This document shows, piece by piece, positions 18,780-28,441 of a stretch of 32,898 nucleotides of DNA. Position 1 is the first letter of the stretch. Each line of letters starts with the position of its first letter. The notes below the pieces were generated by a model. That model was not told the DNA's origin, ran no database searches, and saw only the letters and a program-made list of their open reading frames with translations. This DNA comes from Prochlorococcus sp. scB243_498I20 (lineage in GTDB: Bacteria > Cyanobacteriota > Cyanobacteriia > PCC-6307 > Cyanobiaceae), in NCBI GenBank assembly GCA_000635015.1, contig JFMR01000116.1, positions 1 to 32,898 on the forward strand. Reading direction: 5' to 3'. Position numbers and translations under genes: made by a program.

Positions 18780-20138
18780 ATGCCAAACCTTATAAAAGAT
18801 AATATTCAAAAAACAAGTAATAATTCTTCTCGTACCATCAAAAAATTATTAAAACAAAGATCTCTAGTCGTTGTATTTTCGCTCTTATTAACAGGTTTAG
18901 GAGCCTCAATTACAAGCATATTTTTTAAAACTGGAATTTATTTTATTAATAATTGGCGATTAGCATTATTAGACCAATTCCCATCTATTACGGTCTTACC
19001 TATTTTTGGGGCTCTTGGTGGAGCCATTGCAGGATATTTGATCAAAAATATAGCACCTGCTGCAAAAGGTTCAGGTGTGAGTCAAATAATGGGGTTCTTA
19101 AGACATAAACAAGTTCCAATGAATATAAAAGTAGGATTTGTAAAGCTCATATCAGGAATTATTGCCATTGGTAGTGGATTCCCTTTAGGTCCGGAAGGTC
19201 CATCAGTTCAAATGGGAGGATCTGTAGCTTGGCAAATGGCCAAGTGGCTCAAAGCTCCTACAGCTTTCAGAAGAGTAATAGTAGCAGCAGGAGGTGGTGC
19301 TGGAATAGCTGCAGTATTTAGCGCTCCATTAGGAGGATTTGTATATGCAATAGAGGAGTTATTAAACTCTGCTAGACCTGTAATTTTGCTATTAGTATTA
19401 ATCACAACTTTCATTGCAGATTCATCTGCTGATATTATTCAAGCCTTGGGTTTAGATCCTAAAGCAGGAGGATTTGATTTTAATCTCGGATTTTTAATCC
19501 AAAAAGAATATGACCCATCAGTTTTTTTCTTACCTATAGATTTTATTTACTTAGTTTTACTAGGGGTAATTATTGGAATATTTGCAGAATTGTACAGCAG
19601 ATTTGTTTTATTAATGCAAAATCTTGGGAAAAAGTGGTATAAAAATAAATTTGTTTTAAAAATGAGTATCTGTGGACTTATTTTAGGAAGTATCTATTCT
19701 TGTTTACCCAGTACATTTCATAATTTAGATGAATTACAGAAAATAATAGCTGAACAAAATACAAGTATTGGAATTGCTTTATTAGCAGTTTTAGTATTAT
19801 TTATCACGACAGGTTTAGCTGCAGCATCTGGAGCTCCTGGAGGATTGTTCTATCCAATGCTTACTTTAGGAGGGTCAATTGGACTAATAATAGGGAGCTG
19901 GGTGGAAATTTTGACAGGGCATGCACCAAGTACATACATTTTTGCTGGAATGGGAGCTTTCGTAGCAGGATGTTCGCGAACACCAATAACAGCAATGTTT
20001 TTAGCTTTTGCATTAACAAAAAATCTATTAATAATGAAACCTGTTTTAATCAGCTGCATTGCCAGTTTCTTGATAGCAAGAGCCTTTAATGAAGAATCAA
20101 TTTATGAAAGACAAATACAAATAGAATTAGAAGACTAA
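18780..20138 (+). CDS. ClC-family chloride channel or anion/proton antiporter
   Basis: Inner-membrane anion channel or transporter of 452 residues with the two-fold ClC architecture. The anion-binding motifs are recognisable: GSGVSQIMGFL (GSGIP position), GSGFPLGPEGPSVQMGG (GxEGP with the gating glutamate), and GAPGGLFYPMLTLGG (GxFxP). A Glu-Glu pair in YAIEELLNSARP matches the proton-path glutamate region of the E. coli antiporter. The usual Pro of GSGIP is Ser, and the C-terminal position of the pore tyrosine reads NLLIMKP, with Leu instead of Tyr. There are no CBS domains. The gene is 10 bases behind acnB and is probably co-transcribed, though no functional link is evident. Confidence 0.9.
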   Translation: MPNLIKDNIQKTSNNSSRTIKKLLKQRSLVVVFSLLLTGLGASITSIFFKTGIYFINNWRLALLDQFPSITVLPIFGALGGAIAGYLIKNIAPAAKGSGVSQIMGFLRHKQVPMNIKVGFVKLISGIIAIGSGFPLGPEGPSVQMGGSVAWQMAKWLKAPTAFRRVIVAAGGGAGIAAVFSAPLGGFVYAIEELLNSARPVILLLVLITTFIADSSADIIQALGLDPKAGGFDFNLGFLIQKEYDPSVFFLPIDFIYLVLLGVIIGIFAELYSRFVLLMQNLGKKWYKNKFVLKMSICGLILGSIYSCLPSTFHNLDELQKIIAEQNTSIGIALLAVLVLFITTGLAAASGAPGGLFYPMLTLGGSIGLIIGSWVEILTGHAPSTYIFAGMGAFVAGCSRTPITAMFLAFALTKNLLIMKPVLISCIASFLIARAFNEESIYERQIQIELED

Positions 20139-20148
20139 GAAACTATCT

Positions 20149-21003
20149 TCAATCAAAAACAGCAGTTTTGCTGTTATAAACAAATACTTGATGATTCAGA
20201 TGCAATCTAACTGCTCTTGCTAAAGCTATTCTTTCAATATCTCTTCCTTTTCTAATCAAATCATCAACTTCATCCCTATGACTTACATTAACTGTACATT
20301 GCTCAATTATTGGGCCTTCATCAAGATCTTCAGTAACATAATGAGCAGTAGCACCGATTAATTTAACACCTCTCTTCCATGCTCGATGATATGGTTGCCC
20401 ACCCTTAAATGCAGGTAAAAAAGAATGGTGAATATTTATTATTGAAGAAAACTTTTTTAAAAAAGAGTCACTCAAAATTTGCATATATTTGGCTAATACA
20501 ACAAGATCAATTTCATATTCTTTTAGTAAATTTAAAAATTGATCTTCAACAATAGATTTATCAATATTAAAGGTATCAATATGGACAAATTTTGCATTAA
20601 AGTCATTTGCAATATTTTCAAGATCAGAATGATTTGAAATTATTAAAGGGACTTTCATTTTGAGTTCTCCATTTCTTACTCGCCAAAGTAAATCAATCAA
20701 ACAATGATTTTGTTTACTCACGAAAATAGCAACATTTGGAATTTCATCAGAATAATTTACGTTAAATTTTCCATTTACTTCATCTGCAATTTTTTCAAAT
20801 TCTTTATAAATTTCATCTCTATTAAAAAATTTATTGTTACTATCCCATTCAATTCGACTTAGAAATAAACCCGCATCTTGATCTGTATGATGATCAGAAT
20901 GTTTTATGTTGCCACCATAACTTGAAATCCAACTTGTGAGTAAACTTACAAGGCCGGGACGATCGGGACAAACAATTTTGAATATAATTGAAGGATGTTC
21001 CAA
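20149..21003 (-). CDS. purU: Formyltetrahydrofolate deformylase
   Basis: Hydrolyses 10-formyl-THF to THF and formate, balancing one-carbon pools and supplying formate for purine synthesis. The 284-residue protein has an N-terminal ACT domain (about 6-85, with VCPDRPGLVSLLTSWI) and a C-terminal formyltransferase-fold domain. The catalytic Asn190, His192 and Asp228 lie in NIHHSFLPAFKGG and TEDLDEGPIIEQ. The ACT domain separates it from PurN. It ends 11 bases from the ClC gene (convergent) and diverges from the FAD oxidoreductase across 48 bases. Confidence 0.95.
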   Translation of the reverse strand: MEHPSIIFKIVCPDRPGLVSLLTSWISSYGGNIKHSDHHTDQDAGLFLSRIEWDSNNKFFNRDEIYKEFEKIADEVNGKFNVNYSDEIPNVAIFVSKQNHCLIDLLWRVRNGELKMKVPLIISNHSDLENIANDFNAKFVHIDTFNIDKSIVEDQFLNLLKEYEIDLVVLAKYMQILSDSFLKKFSSIINIHHSFLPAFKGGQPYHRAWKRGVKLIGATAHYVTEDLDEGPIIEQCTVNVSHRDEVDDLIRKGRDIERIALARAVRLHLNHQVFVYNSKTAVFD

Positions 21004-21051
21004 AAAATTTTTAAATATTAAGTCAAATAAGCAAGTATTTCTAATATATCA

Positions 21052-22140
21052 ATGAAAAGCTTAAAAGAAAATTCTCAAAAAGCAGATATAGTAATTATTG
21101 GATCAGGGATTATTGGAAAATTTAACGCCTTAGAATTATCAGAATTAGGTTACCAAGTAACGATAATAGATCCAACCGAACTCCAAAATAGTAGCAATGC
21201 AGCTTTAGGCTTACTAATGGGTAATATGTATCAGAAAAGAAGAGGTAGAAGCTGGAATCTCAGGAAACAAAGCATTGAATTATGGCCACAATGGATTACA
21301 TTCCTACAAAAATTTAATTGTGAATTAAATATCGAAAAACCATTAATCCAACTAACTACTGATGAAGAAAGGTTTAAAAAATTAGAAAAATTTGTTTATG
21401 AAAGTAATGATCAAAACTTGCAAATTTTAGAAAGAGACTCAATATTTATCAAGAATATTAATAAAGCCTTCCAAACAAAAAATTTAAAAGGAATGATCTC
21501 GTTCGAAGATGGAAGAATAAATCCTTTTTCTTTACTTCAAACATTAGATAAATATCTAAAACAAAAAAAAGTAAATTATTTGCAAGAAGAAATAATAAAA
21601 ATAAGCAAATCAAACAATCAATGTATTTCTACAACAAGGAATAATGAAAACATCAAATCTGACATGGTTATTTTGTGTAATTCACTAAAAGCAATTGATT
21701 TAATAAATAGCCTAAGCCTATCTCACAACATCAAATTAAAACCTGTTTTGGGTCAAGCTATGGAAATTGAGATAAATGATACAGAAGTTGATTTATTATC
21801 GCTGCCAAAACAATTCAATATAAATGGTAAAAATATAATTCCAAAATCAAAAAATAAGCTAATTATCGGATCAACTGACGAATATAGTACTAAGCCAGAA
21901 GAAAATACATTCGAAACACTCACAAATTTTCTCGATAAAAGACCAAATTGGCTGAGGAAAGGAAAAATTTCTAAAAAATGGTATGGAATAAGGTCAAGAC
22001 CAGATGGTGAACCTTCACCGATAATGAAAAATCTTGAAAATGGACTAATTATATGTACAGGTTTTTATAAAAATGGAATTTTACTGGCTCCGGCTTGTTC
22101 TAAATGGGTTGCAAATGAAATTAAAAATTACCTTTACTAA
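21052..22140 (+). CDS. DadA/DAO-type FAD-dependent oxidoreductase
   Basis: Flavoenzyme of the glycine oxidase / D-amino-acid oxidase superfamily, 362 residues. The N-terminal dinucleotide-binding fold is clear ([20 protein letters not shown], about 14-33, ending in an acidic residue in TIIDP). The C-terminal FAD motif [15 protein letters not shown] and [13 protein letters not shown] matches the family. The middle substrate domain is poorly conserved, so the substrate is unknown. Glycine oxidase (ThiO) or D-amino-acid dehydrogenase are the main options. The stop overlaps the 3' end of dnaK by four bases on the opposite strand. Confidence 0.85.
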   Translation: MKSLKENSQKADIVIIGSGIIGKFNALELSELGYQVTIIDPTELQNSSNAALGLLMGNMYQKRRGRSWNLRKQSIELWPQWITFLQKFNCELNIEKPLIQLTTDEERFKKLEKFVYESNDQNLQILERDSIFIKNINKAFQTKNLKGMISFEDGRINPFSLLQTLDKYLKQKKVNYLQEEIIKISKSNNQCISTTRNNENIKSDMVILCNSLKAIDLINSLSLSHNIKLKPVLGQAMEIEINDTEVDLLSLPKQFNINGKNIIPKSKNKLIIGSTDEYSTKPEENTFETLTNFLDKRPNWLRKGKISKKWYGIRSRPDGEPSPIMKNLENGLIICTGFYKNGILLAPACSKWVANEIKNYLY

Positions 22141-24044
22141 TCTTTTGTTTCAGTAAAATCTGCATCAATTACATCATCACCACCTTTTTCGTTTGAATCA
22201 CTCTGATCAGGACCGCCTGCAGCGCCAGGTGATGGTGGCTGATTACCTGGTTGCTGATAAACAGATGAACCAACTGCATAAAGTTCTTGCTGTAGTTCTT
22301 CAAGAAGTTTTTTCATTGATTCATAATCTTCTTTTGAAGTTGCTTCTTTTAATGCATTACTTTTTTCTTCAACTTTAGACTTTGCTGCAGCATCAATTTT
22401 GTCTCCTAACTCACCAAGTTGCTTCTCTGTCTGATATACGAGTGTTTCAGCTTGATTTTTTAAATCGATTTTTTCTCTTTTTTCTTTATCTGCAGATGCA
22501 TTTAAGTCGGCATCCTTTACCATTTTTTCTACTTCATTATCAGATAGAGTTGAAGCACCAGTGATAGAAATACTTTGTTCTTTACCGCTTCCCTTATCTT
22601 TAGCAGTAACACTAAGAATACCATTTGCGTCGATATCAAATGTAACTTCGATTTGAGGTACTCCTCTTGGTGCTGAGGGTATACCATCCAATCTGAAAGT
22701 TCCTAAGCTTTTGTTATCAGAAGCCATTTCTCTCTCACCCTGTAAAACGTGTATCTCAACATTTGTTTGACCGTCTACAGCAGTTGAATATGTTTCAGAT
22801 TTCTTAGTAGGTACTGTAGTATTTCGATTTATCATTTTTGTCATTACTCCTCCTAAAGTCTCTACACCTAAAGAAAGTGGAGTAACGTCAAGCAACAATA
22901 TATCTTTAACCTCTCCTGCTAAAACTCCTCCCTGAATTGCAGCTCCAACAGCTACTACCTCATCAGGATTAACAGTTTGGTTTGGTTCTTTACCAATTAT
23001 TTTTTTAACTAAATCTAAGACAGCAGGTATTCTAGATGAGCCTCCCACCATAACAACTTCATCAATTTCACTAGTAGAAATTTTTGCATCACTTATAGCT
23101 CTCTCAACTGGAGTTTTACACCTATCAATTAATGAAGCTGCTAATTCCTCGAACTTTGCTCTAGTAAGGTTCAAATCCAAATGTTTTGGTCCTTCAGGCG
23201 TTGCTGTAATAAAAGGTAAATTTATTTCACTTTGCGTAGCATTTGAAAGCTCTATTTTTGCTTTTTCTGCAGCTTCAGTCAATCTTTGCAAAGCTTGCTT
23301 ATCTTGTCTGAGATCAATTCCCTCATTAGATTTAAAAGTATTAGCTAAGTGATCTACGATGCATCTATCAAAATCATCACCACCTAAATGTGTATCTCCA
23401 GATGTAGATAGAACTTCAGTTACTCCATCACCAGCTTCAATAACTGAAACGTCAAATGTTCCACCTCCTAAATCAAAAACAAGAATTTTTTCATTTTCTT
23501 TATCCAAACCATATGCTAAAGCCGCAGCAGTTGGTTCATTAACGATTCTGAGAACTTCTAAACCTGCAATCTTTCCAGCATCTTTCGTAGCCTGTCTTTG
23601 GGAATCATTAAAATAAGCTGGAACTGTAATCACTGCCTGTGTAACTTTGTCACCAAGATATTTACCTGCATCATCTGCTAACTTTCTTAAAACTTGAGAA
23701 CTTACCTCTTCAGGAGAAAACTGTTTATCCAAAATAGGACATTTTAATTTGACACTAGAACCAGATTTTTCAACAGAATAACTAACTTCTTTTGATTCTT
23801 CATTAACTTCATCTACTCTTCTACCAACAAAACGTTTTGCAGAATAAAAAGTATTTTCAGGATTCATTACAGCTTGTCTTTTTGCTATTTGTCCAACAAG
23901 CTGATCTTGATTTTTTGTATATGCAACAACTGATGGAGTAGTTCTGAAACCCTCAGCATTTGCTATTACAGTAGGCTTACCACCTTCCATTACAGCGACA
24001 CAACTATTAGTTGTTCCTAAATCAATTCCTACTACCTTACCCAT
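22137..24044 (-). CDS. dnaK: Hsp70 chaperone DnaK (DnaK2 type)
   Basis: ATP-dependent chaperone acting with DnaJ and GrpE. Starting at ATG 24044 gives 635 residues with the canonical N-terminus [18 protein letters not shown]. The open frame extends 21 codons further upstream, but that part has no Hsp70 similarity, and GAGA lies about 10 bases before the ATG. Further marks are [43 protein letters not shown], the linker [13 protein letters not shown], and a C-terminal lid with a Gly/Pro-rich tail ending [13 protein letters not shown], the acidic end typical of co-chaperone-binding DnaK. Cyanobacteria carry several dnaK genes. The intact tail and housekeeping neighbours suggest DnaK2, but the numbering is inference. 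No CIRCE element is visible upstream. Confidence 0.95.
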   Translation of the reverse strand: MGKVVGIDLGTTNSCVAVMEGGKPTVIANAEGFRTTPSVVAYTKNQDQLVGQIAKRQAVMNPENTFYSAKRFVGRRVDEVNEESKEVSYSVEKSGSSVKLKCPILDKQFSPEEVSSQVLRKLADDAGKYLGDKVTQAVITVPAYFNDSQRQATKDAGKIAGLEVLRIVNEPTAAALAYGLDKENEKILVFDLGGGTFDVSVIEAGDGVTEVLSTSGDTHLGGDDFDRCIVDHLANTFKSNEGIDLRQDKQALQRLTEAAEKAKIELSNATQSEINLPFITATPEGPKHLDLNLTRAKFEELAASLIDRCKTPVERAISDAKISTSEIDEVVMVGGSSRIPAVLDLVKKIIGKEPNQTVNPDEVVAVGAAIQGGVLAGEVKDILLLDVTPLSLGVETLGGVMTKMINRNTTVPTKKSETYSTAVDGQTNVEIHVLQGEREMASDNKSLGTFRLDGIPSAPRGVPQIEVTFDIDANGILSVTAKDKGSGKEQSISITGASTLSDNEVEKMVKDADLNASADKEKREKIDLKNQAETLVYQTEKQLGELGDKIDAAAKSKVEEKSNALKEATSKEDYESMKKLLEELQQELYAVGSSVYQQPGNQPPSPGAAGGPDQSDSNEKGGDDVIDADFTETKD

Positions 24045-24161
24045 GGGTAAATTCTCTGTATTTGCTATTCTCCATAATCGGTCATTGACGTCATTTTTGT
24101 TACTCAAAGACGGGGTGTGGTTCCCGAACAGACCATTACTTTTAAGGATAAAATACTAAAC

Positions 24162-25022
24162 ATGATTTCAAGTAAGACATCTTTCATCGCATTAATTGGT
24201 AATCCAGTAAGGCATTCTTTGTCTCCAATTATGCAAAATGCTGCCCTTCAATATTTAGGCTTAGATTTAATCTATATTGCTGTACCCTGTAAAGATGAAG
24301 ATCTGGAATTAGTTCTGAATTCTTTCAAAAAGATTAATTGCAAAGGTTTAAACATTACAATTCCACACAAAGAAAAAGTTTTTAACCTTTGTAGTGAAAT
24401 CTCCCCTATTGCTAACCAACTTAAAGCAATTAATACCCTGAAATTAAATTCTGAAAAAAAATGGAGCGCAACTAATACCGATGTAGAGGGCTTTATTTAT
24501 CCATTAAAAAATTTAAACTTAGCAAAGAAAAAATCAATAGTTCTTGGCTCCGGAGGTGCAGCAAGATCTGTTATTCAAGGTTTAATAAATTTAAATCTTT
24601 CAACAATTTCAGTAATATCACGTAATAAATCATCACTATATGAATTAACAAAAAACTTTGATAATCAAATCCAACTGCAGGGTTTATTGAACAATGATGA
24701 GCAAGCCCAAATTTTAATTCGGGAAGCAGATTTAATTGTAAATACAACGCCCGCAGGGATGAAAACAACTAAATATGAAAATAATGTAATGCCATATGGC
24801 GAATCATTTTGGAGAACTCTCAACTCGCAAACAATTGTTTACGATTTGATATACAATCCTGCCCCAACTACTTTATTAAAATTTAGCGCTAAAAAAGGAT
24901 GCATGACTATAGATGGTTTGGAAATGCTTGTCGCCCAAGGAATAAAATCATTATCATTTTGGACAAATGGTTTAGAAGTACCTTTTCATGTAATGAATGA
25001 CGCACTAAAAAAATATCTTTAA
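24162..25022 (+). CDS. aroE: Shikimate dehydrogenase
   Basis: Reduces 3-dehydroshikimate to shikimate with NADPH. The 286-residue protein has the substrate-binding SxS motif in NPVRHSLSPIMQN, catalytic Lys in NITIPHKEKV, TNTDVEG, and the cofactor loop VLGSGGAARSVIQGL. A family-typical Gln sits near the end (GLEMLVAQG). I prefer ATG 24162, because homologous proteins begin just before the IALIGNPV motif. A GTG at 24117 would add 15 residues of no recognised conservation. It diverges from dnaK and is followed by rpsF about 100 bases later. Confidence 0.93.
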   Translation: MISSKTSFIALIGNPVRHSLSPIMQNAALQYLGLDLIYIAVPCKDEDLELVLNSFKKINCKGLNITIPHKEKVFNLCSEISPIANQLKAINTLKLNSEKKWSATNTDVEGFIYPLKNLNLAKKKSIVLGSGGAARSVIQGLINLNLSTISVISRNKSSLYELTKNFDNQIQLQGLLNNDEQAQILIREADLIVNTTPAGMKTTKYENNVMPYGESFWRTLNSQTIVYDLIYNPAPTTLLKFSAKKGCMTIDGLEMLVAQGIKSLSFWTNGLEVPFHVMNDALKKYL

Positions 25023-25078
25023 AAAAATGATCCTACTTTTCAAGAAATTGCCTATCGTAATGTATCGTAAGTAATGAA

Positions 25079-25121
25079 CAGACGCTCATCACATCAATTT
25101 GTGAGCCAAAGACCTTGTCTG
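25079..25121 (+). promoter_or_regulatory. Structured leader immediately upstream of rpsF
   Basis: Outer stem CAGAC (25079-25083) with GTCTG (25117-25121) is stacked directly on an inner stem GCTCA (25084-25088) with TGAGC (25102-25106). This leaves a 10-base bulge, CAAAGACCTT, on the 3' side. The structure ends five bases before ATG 25127 and covers the place where a ribosome-binding site should be. No Shine-Dalgarno sequence is present. Autoregulatory leaders bound by S6/S18 are known in front of rpsF in many bacteria. I did not find the exact published CCG element, so this is a candidate only. Confidence 0.4.
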
Positions 25122-25126
25122 AAACT

Positions 25127-25588
25127 ATGAACGATCAACAATCTTATTACGAAACCATGTATATCCTCCGTCCAGACATTGCGGAAGATGAAGTAACTAA
25201 TCACATTGATAAATACAACAAACTTTTAGAAGAATTTGGCGGTACTATTCTTGATAGTCAAATGAGAGGTAAAAGGAGATTAGCCTATCAAATAGCAAAA
25301 CATAGAGAAGGTATTTACGTACAACTAAGTCATCAAGGTGATGGGCAACATATTTTTAAAATTGAAAAAGCAATGAGACTCAGCGAAGATGTTATTAGAT
25401 ATATGACTGTTAAACAAGAAGGTCCTTTGCCAACCCCAAGGCCTTCGAACAAGAGTACATCTCAATCAGAGAATAAAGATAATCTAGATGCGAAAGTTGA
25501 ATCTAAAGAAAAGCAATCAGTAGCAAGTGCAGATACTTCAACTCCAGGCAAAAATAATGCTGAAACTCAAGAAAATGCAGAATCTTAA
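25127..25588 (+). CDS. rpsF: 30S ribosomal protein S6
   Basis: Small-subunit protein that binds 16S rRNA with S18. The S6 fold is clear in the first 100 residues ([61 protein letters not shown]). A tail of about 50 residues, rich in Ser, Asn, Glu and Lys, follows and is probably disordered; bacterial S6 usually ends near 100-135 residues. ATG 25127 gives 153 residues. TTG 25115 would add four and overlaps the leader stem. It is about 100 bases after aroE and four bases from the convergent argG. Confidence 0.95.
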   Translation: MNDQQSYYETMYILRPDIAEDEVTNHIDKYNKLLEEFGGTILDSQMRGKRRLAYQIAKHREGIYVQLSHQGDGQHIFKIEKAMRLSEDVIRYMTVKQEGPLPTPRPSNKSTSQSENKDNLDAKVESKEKQSVASADTSTPGKNNAETQENAES

Positions 25589-25591
25589 ATG

Positions 25592-26806
25592 TTAATCTTT
25601 TGTTTTTGAATTTAACTCAGCCCATATTTTATTAGACATACCCCACATATAAATAAAACCCTCTGCTAAAGAATGATTAAATATATCATCTTTGCTATAA
25701 GTTGCTAAATCCTCCCTGTAAAGTGAATTTTTTTCCGACATTCTCCCAATGACTATTGCGTTTCCCTTGTAAAGTCTAATCTTTACTCTTCCATTAACTG
25801 AAGTTTGAGTCGATGATATAAATGCATCTAAACTTTTTTTAAGAGGTCCAAACCAAAAACCTTGATAAACTAATTGACCCCATTTTTTTTCCACTATTCC
25901 TTTAAAATCAACAACATCAGGATTTAATGTTATGCTCTCTAGTTCTTTGTGAGCTTTGATTAAAAGTAAGAGGCCAGGTGTTTCGTAAATCTCTCTACTT
26001 TTAATTCCTACCACTCGATCCTCAATCATATCTATTCTTCCAAAACCGTGGTTACCTGCAAGATCATTAGCTTTTTGAATGATCTCTACTGGAGTTAAAA
26101 ATTCATCATTAATTCCAACTGGAAACCCATTTTTGAAAACAATTTCTATATCTTGATGGGAATCAGGTGAATTATCAACTGATGATGTCATCAAAAATAT
26201 ATCCTCAGGTGCTTCTTGCATTGGGTCTTCTAATATACCTGCTTCGATACTCCTACCAAGTAAATTAACATCTATTGAATATGGTGATTTTTTTGATACT
26301 GGTGCAGGTATACCAAATTTTTCTCCATACACTATCGCCTCTTCTCTACTCATATTCCACTCCCTTGCAGGAGTAATTATTTTTAAATCAGGACCTAAAG
26401 CGTTAATTGCTAAATCAAACCGTACTTGATCATTCCCTTTACCGGTGCATCCATGAGCTACTGCATCGGCATTAATCTCTCTAGCAATATTCACGAGATT
26501 TTCAGCAATTAAAGGCCTAGCAAGAGCAGTAGATAAAGGATATTTATCTAAATATAATGCGTTTGCTCTAATGGCTGGAAAAGCGTATCTCTCAACAAAA
26601 CTATTAACTAAATTGCCAACGATTGATTTAGATGCACCAGAGTTTAAAGCTTTTTGTCTAATAAGTTCTAAATCCTCGCCTTGTCCAAGATCTGCTACAA
26701 AAGTAACTACTTCTGAAATTCCATATTCATTTTTTAAATATGGAATACAAACGCTGGTATCTACGCCACCAGAATAAGCGAGTACAACTTTTTTTATTTG
26801 CTGCAT
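25592..26806 (-). CDS. argG: Argininosuccinate synthase
   Basis: Joins citrulline and aspartate with ATP to argininosuccinate in arginine synthesis. The 404-residue protein has the N-type ATP pyrophosphatase loop AYSGGVDTS at residues 10-18, followed by [18 protein letters not shown] and [22 protein letters not shown], all typical of ArgG. The ATG at 26806 is the natural start. It lies 37 bases downstream of a small membrane-protein gene on the same strand and converges on rpsF. Confidence 0.97.
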   Translation of the reverse strand: MQQIKKVVLAYSGGVDTSVCIPYLKNEYGISEVVTFVADLGQGEDLELIRQKALNSGASKSIVGNLVNSFVERYAFPAIRANALYLDKYPLSTALARPLIAENLVNIAREINADAVAHGCTGKGNDQVRFDLAINALGPDLKIITPAREWNMSREEAIVYGEKFGIPAPVSKKSPYSIDVNLLGRSIEAGILEDPMQEAPEDIFLMTSSVDNSPDSHQDIEIVFKNGFPVGINDEFLTPVEIIQKANDLAGNHGFGRIDMIEDRVVGIKSREIYETPGLLLLIKAHKELESITLNPDVVDFKGIVEKKWGQLVYQGFWFGPLKKSLDAFISSTQTSVNGRVKIRLYKGNAIVIGRMSEKNSLYREDLATYSKDDIFNHSLAEGFIYMWGMSNKIWAELNSKTKD

Positions 26807-26843
26807 CTAAATTTGCTCCATAAATTTAAATTTTTTTACGTAA

Positions 26844-27038
26844 TTAAGAATTCGAATACTTATTAAAGACTAATACTATTGTAACTAAAAGAGCAGGACC
26901 AAAAACTAATAGTAAGAGAAGAAAGTTATTAATTATTAAAACATTGGGATTCAAAGATCCAATAAGTTTTAATAATCCTGACAGCAATAATGAAATTAAC
27001 CAGATAAAAAAATATTTTAAATTTCCTTTATCAAACAA
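26844..27038 (-). CDS. Small two-helix membrane protein, unknown function
   Basis: A 64-residue open frame starting at TTG 27038. Two hydrophobic segments (about residues 10-27 and 36-58) are separated by a short polar turn, and the N-terminus is charged (FDKGNLK). I do not recognise a family. It is probably real because it fills a gap that would otherwise be empty, encodes a coherent two-helix pattern and lies co-directionally upstream of argG with a 37-base gap. No ATG or GTG start exists in frame. AT-rich DNA can give hydrophobic open frames by chance, which limits confidence. Confidence 0.5.
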   Translation of the reverse strand: MFDKGNLKYFFIWLISLLLSGLLKLIGSLNPNVLIINNFLLLLLVFGPALLVTIVLVFNKYSNS

Positions 27039-27074
27039 AGTTTTTATGTGTGCATCATTATGTATTATCTTATA

Positions 27075-27080
27075 TATAGT
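27075..27080 (+). promoter_or_regulatory. Possible -10 box for the DUF3134 gene
   Basis: TATAGT sits in the 54-base divergent gap, 12 bases before ATG 27093. If used, the transcript would have almost no leader. No clear -35 box is seen, which is usual for this group. Confidence 0.25.
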
Positions 27081-27092
27081 ACAAAACCTTTA

Positions 27093-27371
27093 ATGGATTC
27101 AAATAAATTAAAACTTAGACTGGACGACATTTCTAAAGTCAACCCTGCTTTAACTTGCTATCACAGAGATGATCCAGCTCCTGTGTTACCACTAAGAGAT
27201 GAACCTGATTTACTATCTTGGCTTGAAAATACTGGAAGATTAGTTGCAGAACAGGAAGGAGACTCACAAGAAATTAGTACTATAGAAGAAGAAGAACTTT
27301 CAGCGCTAATGGGAGAAAAAGAAGATTATAAAACTGAAGAAGATTCTTCAGAAGATGATTGGGAAGATTAA
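27093..27371 (+). CDS. DUF3134 family protein
   Basis: Short, acidic, probably soluble protein of 92 residues of a family largely confined to cyanobacteria. The conserved core is PALTCYHRDDPAPVLPLRDEPDLLSWLENTGRL (about residues 13-45), recognised from its DLLSWLENTGRL segment. The tail is strongly acidic (EEEELSALMGEKED and SSEDDWED). The frame is open from 27048, but MDSNKLK at 27093 is the natural start and the preceding codons overlap the promoter gap. Its last 17 bases overlap the start of mraY in another frame, suggesting coupled translation. Function is unknown. Confidence 0.82.
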   Translation: MDSNKLKLRLDDISKVNPALTCYHRDDPAPVLPLRDEPDLLSWLENTGRLVAEQEGDSQEISTIEEEELSALMGEKEDYKTEEDSSEDDWED

Positions 27372-28431
27372 AGAGTTTAACTTTAAATCGTTAATATTAT
27401 TAAATACTTTTGCTTTAACAGCAACCTCATATCTATTTAATAATTTTATTTTTTTAGGAGTTTTCGTATTATTTTTTTTTATTTCTTTATTCGCAACCAA
27501 GAATGGTCTAGAAATAATCAGAAAATTAAATTTACTTCAGAACATAAGAACTGAAGGTCCTGCTAATCACTATAAAAAAAATGATACTCCAACAATGGGT
27601 GGGATTTTTTTGATAATCCCTTTTTTAATTTTTCTTTTGATAATAACTATAAATTTAGGTTCCCTAAAATTATTTCTCTTATTACTTACTATTTTTGGTT
27701 TCTTTATTACAGGTTTCTTAGATGATTATTTAAGTATTAAAAACAAAAAAAATACAGGTTTAAAAACAAAAGAGAAATTTCTCTTACAAAGTATAGTCTC
27801 AATAATTTTTATATTATTAGCCTATGAAAAAATTTTAATCAATCCATTAATAACAGTATCAGACTCTTGGGGAATAAATATGAATATTTTTATATTGCCA
27901 ATTTCTTTTTTAGTACTAGTGGGCATAAGTAATTCAGTAAATTTGACTGATGGCCTAGATGGATTAGCAGCCGGATGCAGTGGGATTGTCTTTTATGGAT
28001 TAGGAACAGAAATATTAATGAAAGAACAGCAAGAACTTTTTGTTTTTAGCATCTTATGTTTTTCAATGTCCGGCTTATGCCTAGGATTTCTCAAGTACAA
28101 TAGTTATCCTGCAAAAATATTTATGGGTGATACGGGATCTCTAAGTATTGGTGCAGTTCTGGGTTCTATAGCATTATTGACCAATAGCGTTTTTACATTA
28201 TCTATTTTCTCAGGAATATTTATTATTGAGTCATTATCAGTAATGGTTCAAGTAGGGTTTTTTAAAATTACAAAAAAATTATTTCACAGAGGTAAACGCG
28301 TATTTTTAATGGCTCCACTGCACCACCATTTTGAACTTAAAGGAGTTAAGGAACAAAAAATAGTTGAAAATTTTTGGAAAATCAACATTTTACTTGTAAT
28401 TTTAGGTATAGTTTTAAAAATCAATCTTTAA
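27355..28431 (+). CDS. mraY: Phospho-N-acetylmuramoyl-pentapeptide transferase
   Basis: Integral membrane enzyme that moves phospho-MurNAc-pentapeptide onto undecaprenyl phosphate to make lipid I for peptidoglycan. The 358 residues form about 10 hydrophobic helices. The catalytic and substrate motifs are present in order: DTPTMGG near residue 78, FLDDYLSIKNKKNTGLK, NSVNLTDGLDGLAAG, FMGDTGSLSIG and MAPLHHHFELKG. WecA-type relatives lack the HHHFE motif. The ATG at 27355 lies inside the end of the DUF3134 gene. It is isolated from other mur genes here. Confidence 0.97.
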   Translation: MIGKIKEFNFKSLILLNTFALTATSYLFNNFIFLGVFVLFFFISLFATKNGLEIIRKLNLLQNIRTEGPANHYKKNDTPTMGGIFLIIPFLIFLLIITINLGSLKLFLLLLTIFGFFITGFLDDYLSIKNKKNTGLKTKEKFLLQSIVSIIFILLAYEKILINPLITVSDSWGINMNIFILPISFLVLVGISNSVNLTDGLDGLAAGCSGIVFYGLGTEILMKEQQELFVFSILCFSMSGLCLGFLKYNSYPAKIFMGDTGSLSIGAVLGSIALLTNSVFTLSIFSGIFIIESLSVMVQVGFFKITKKLFHRGKRVFLMAPLHHHFELKGVKEQKIVENFWKINILLVILGIVLKINL

Positions 28432-28441
28432 AAAATTTGTT

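Noticed and set aside
24045..24107. A longer DnaK start adding 21 residues
   Set aside because: The extra residues have no Hsp70 similarity, and the canonical [14 protein letters not shown] start follows at 24044.
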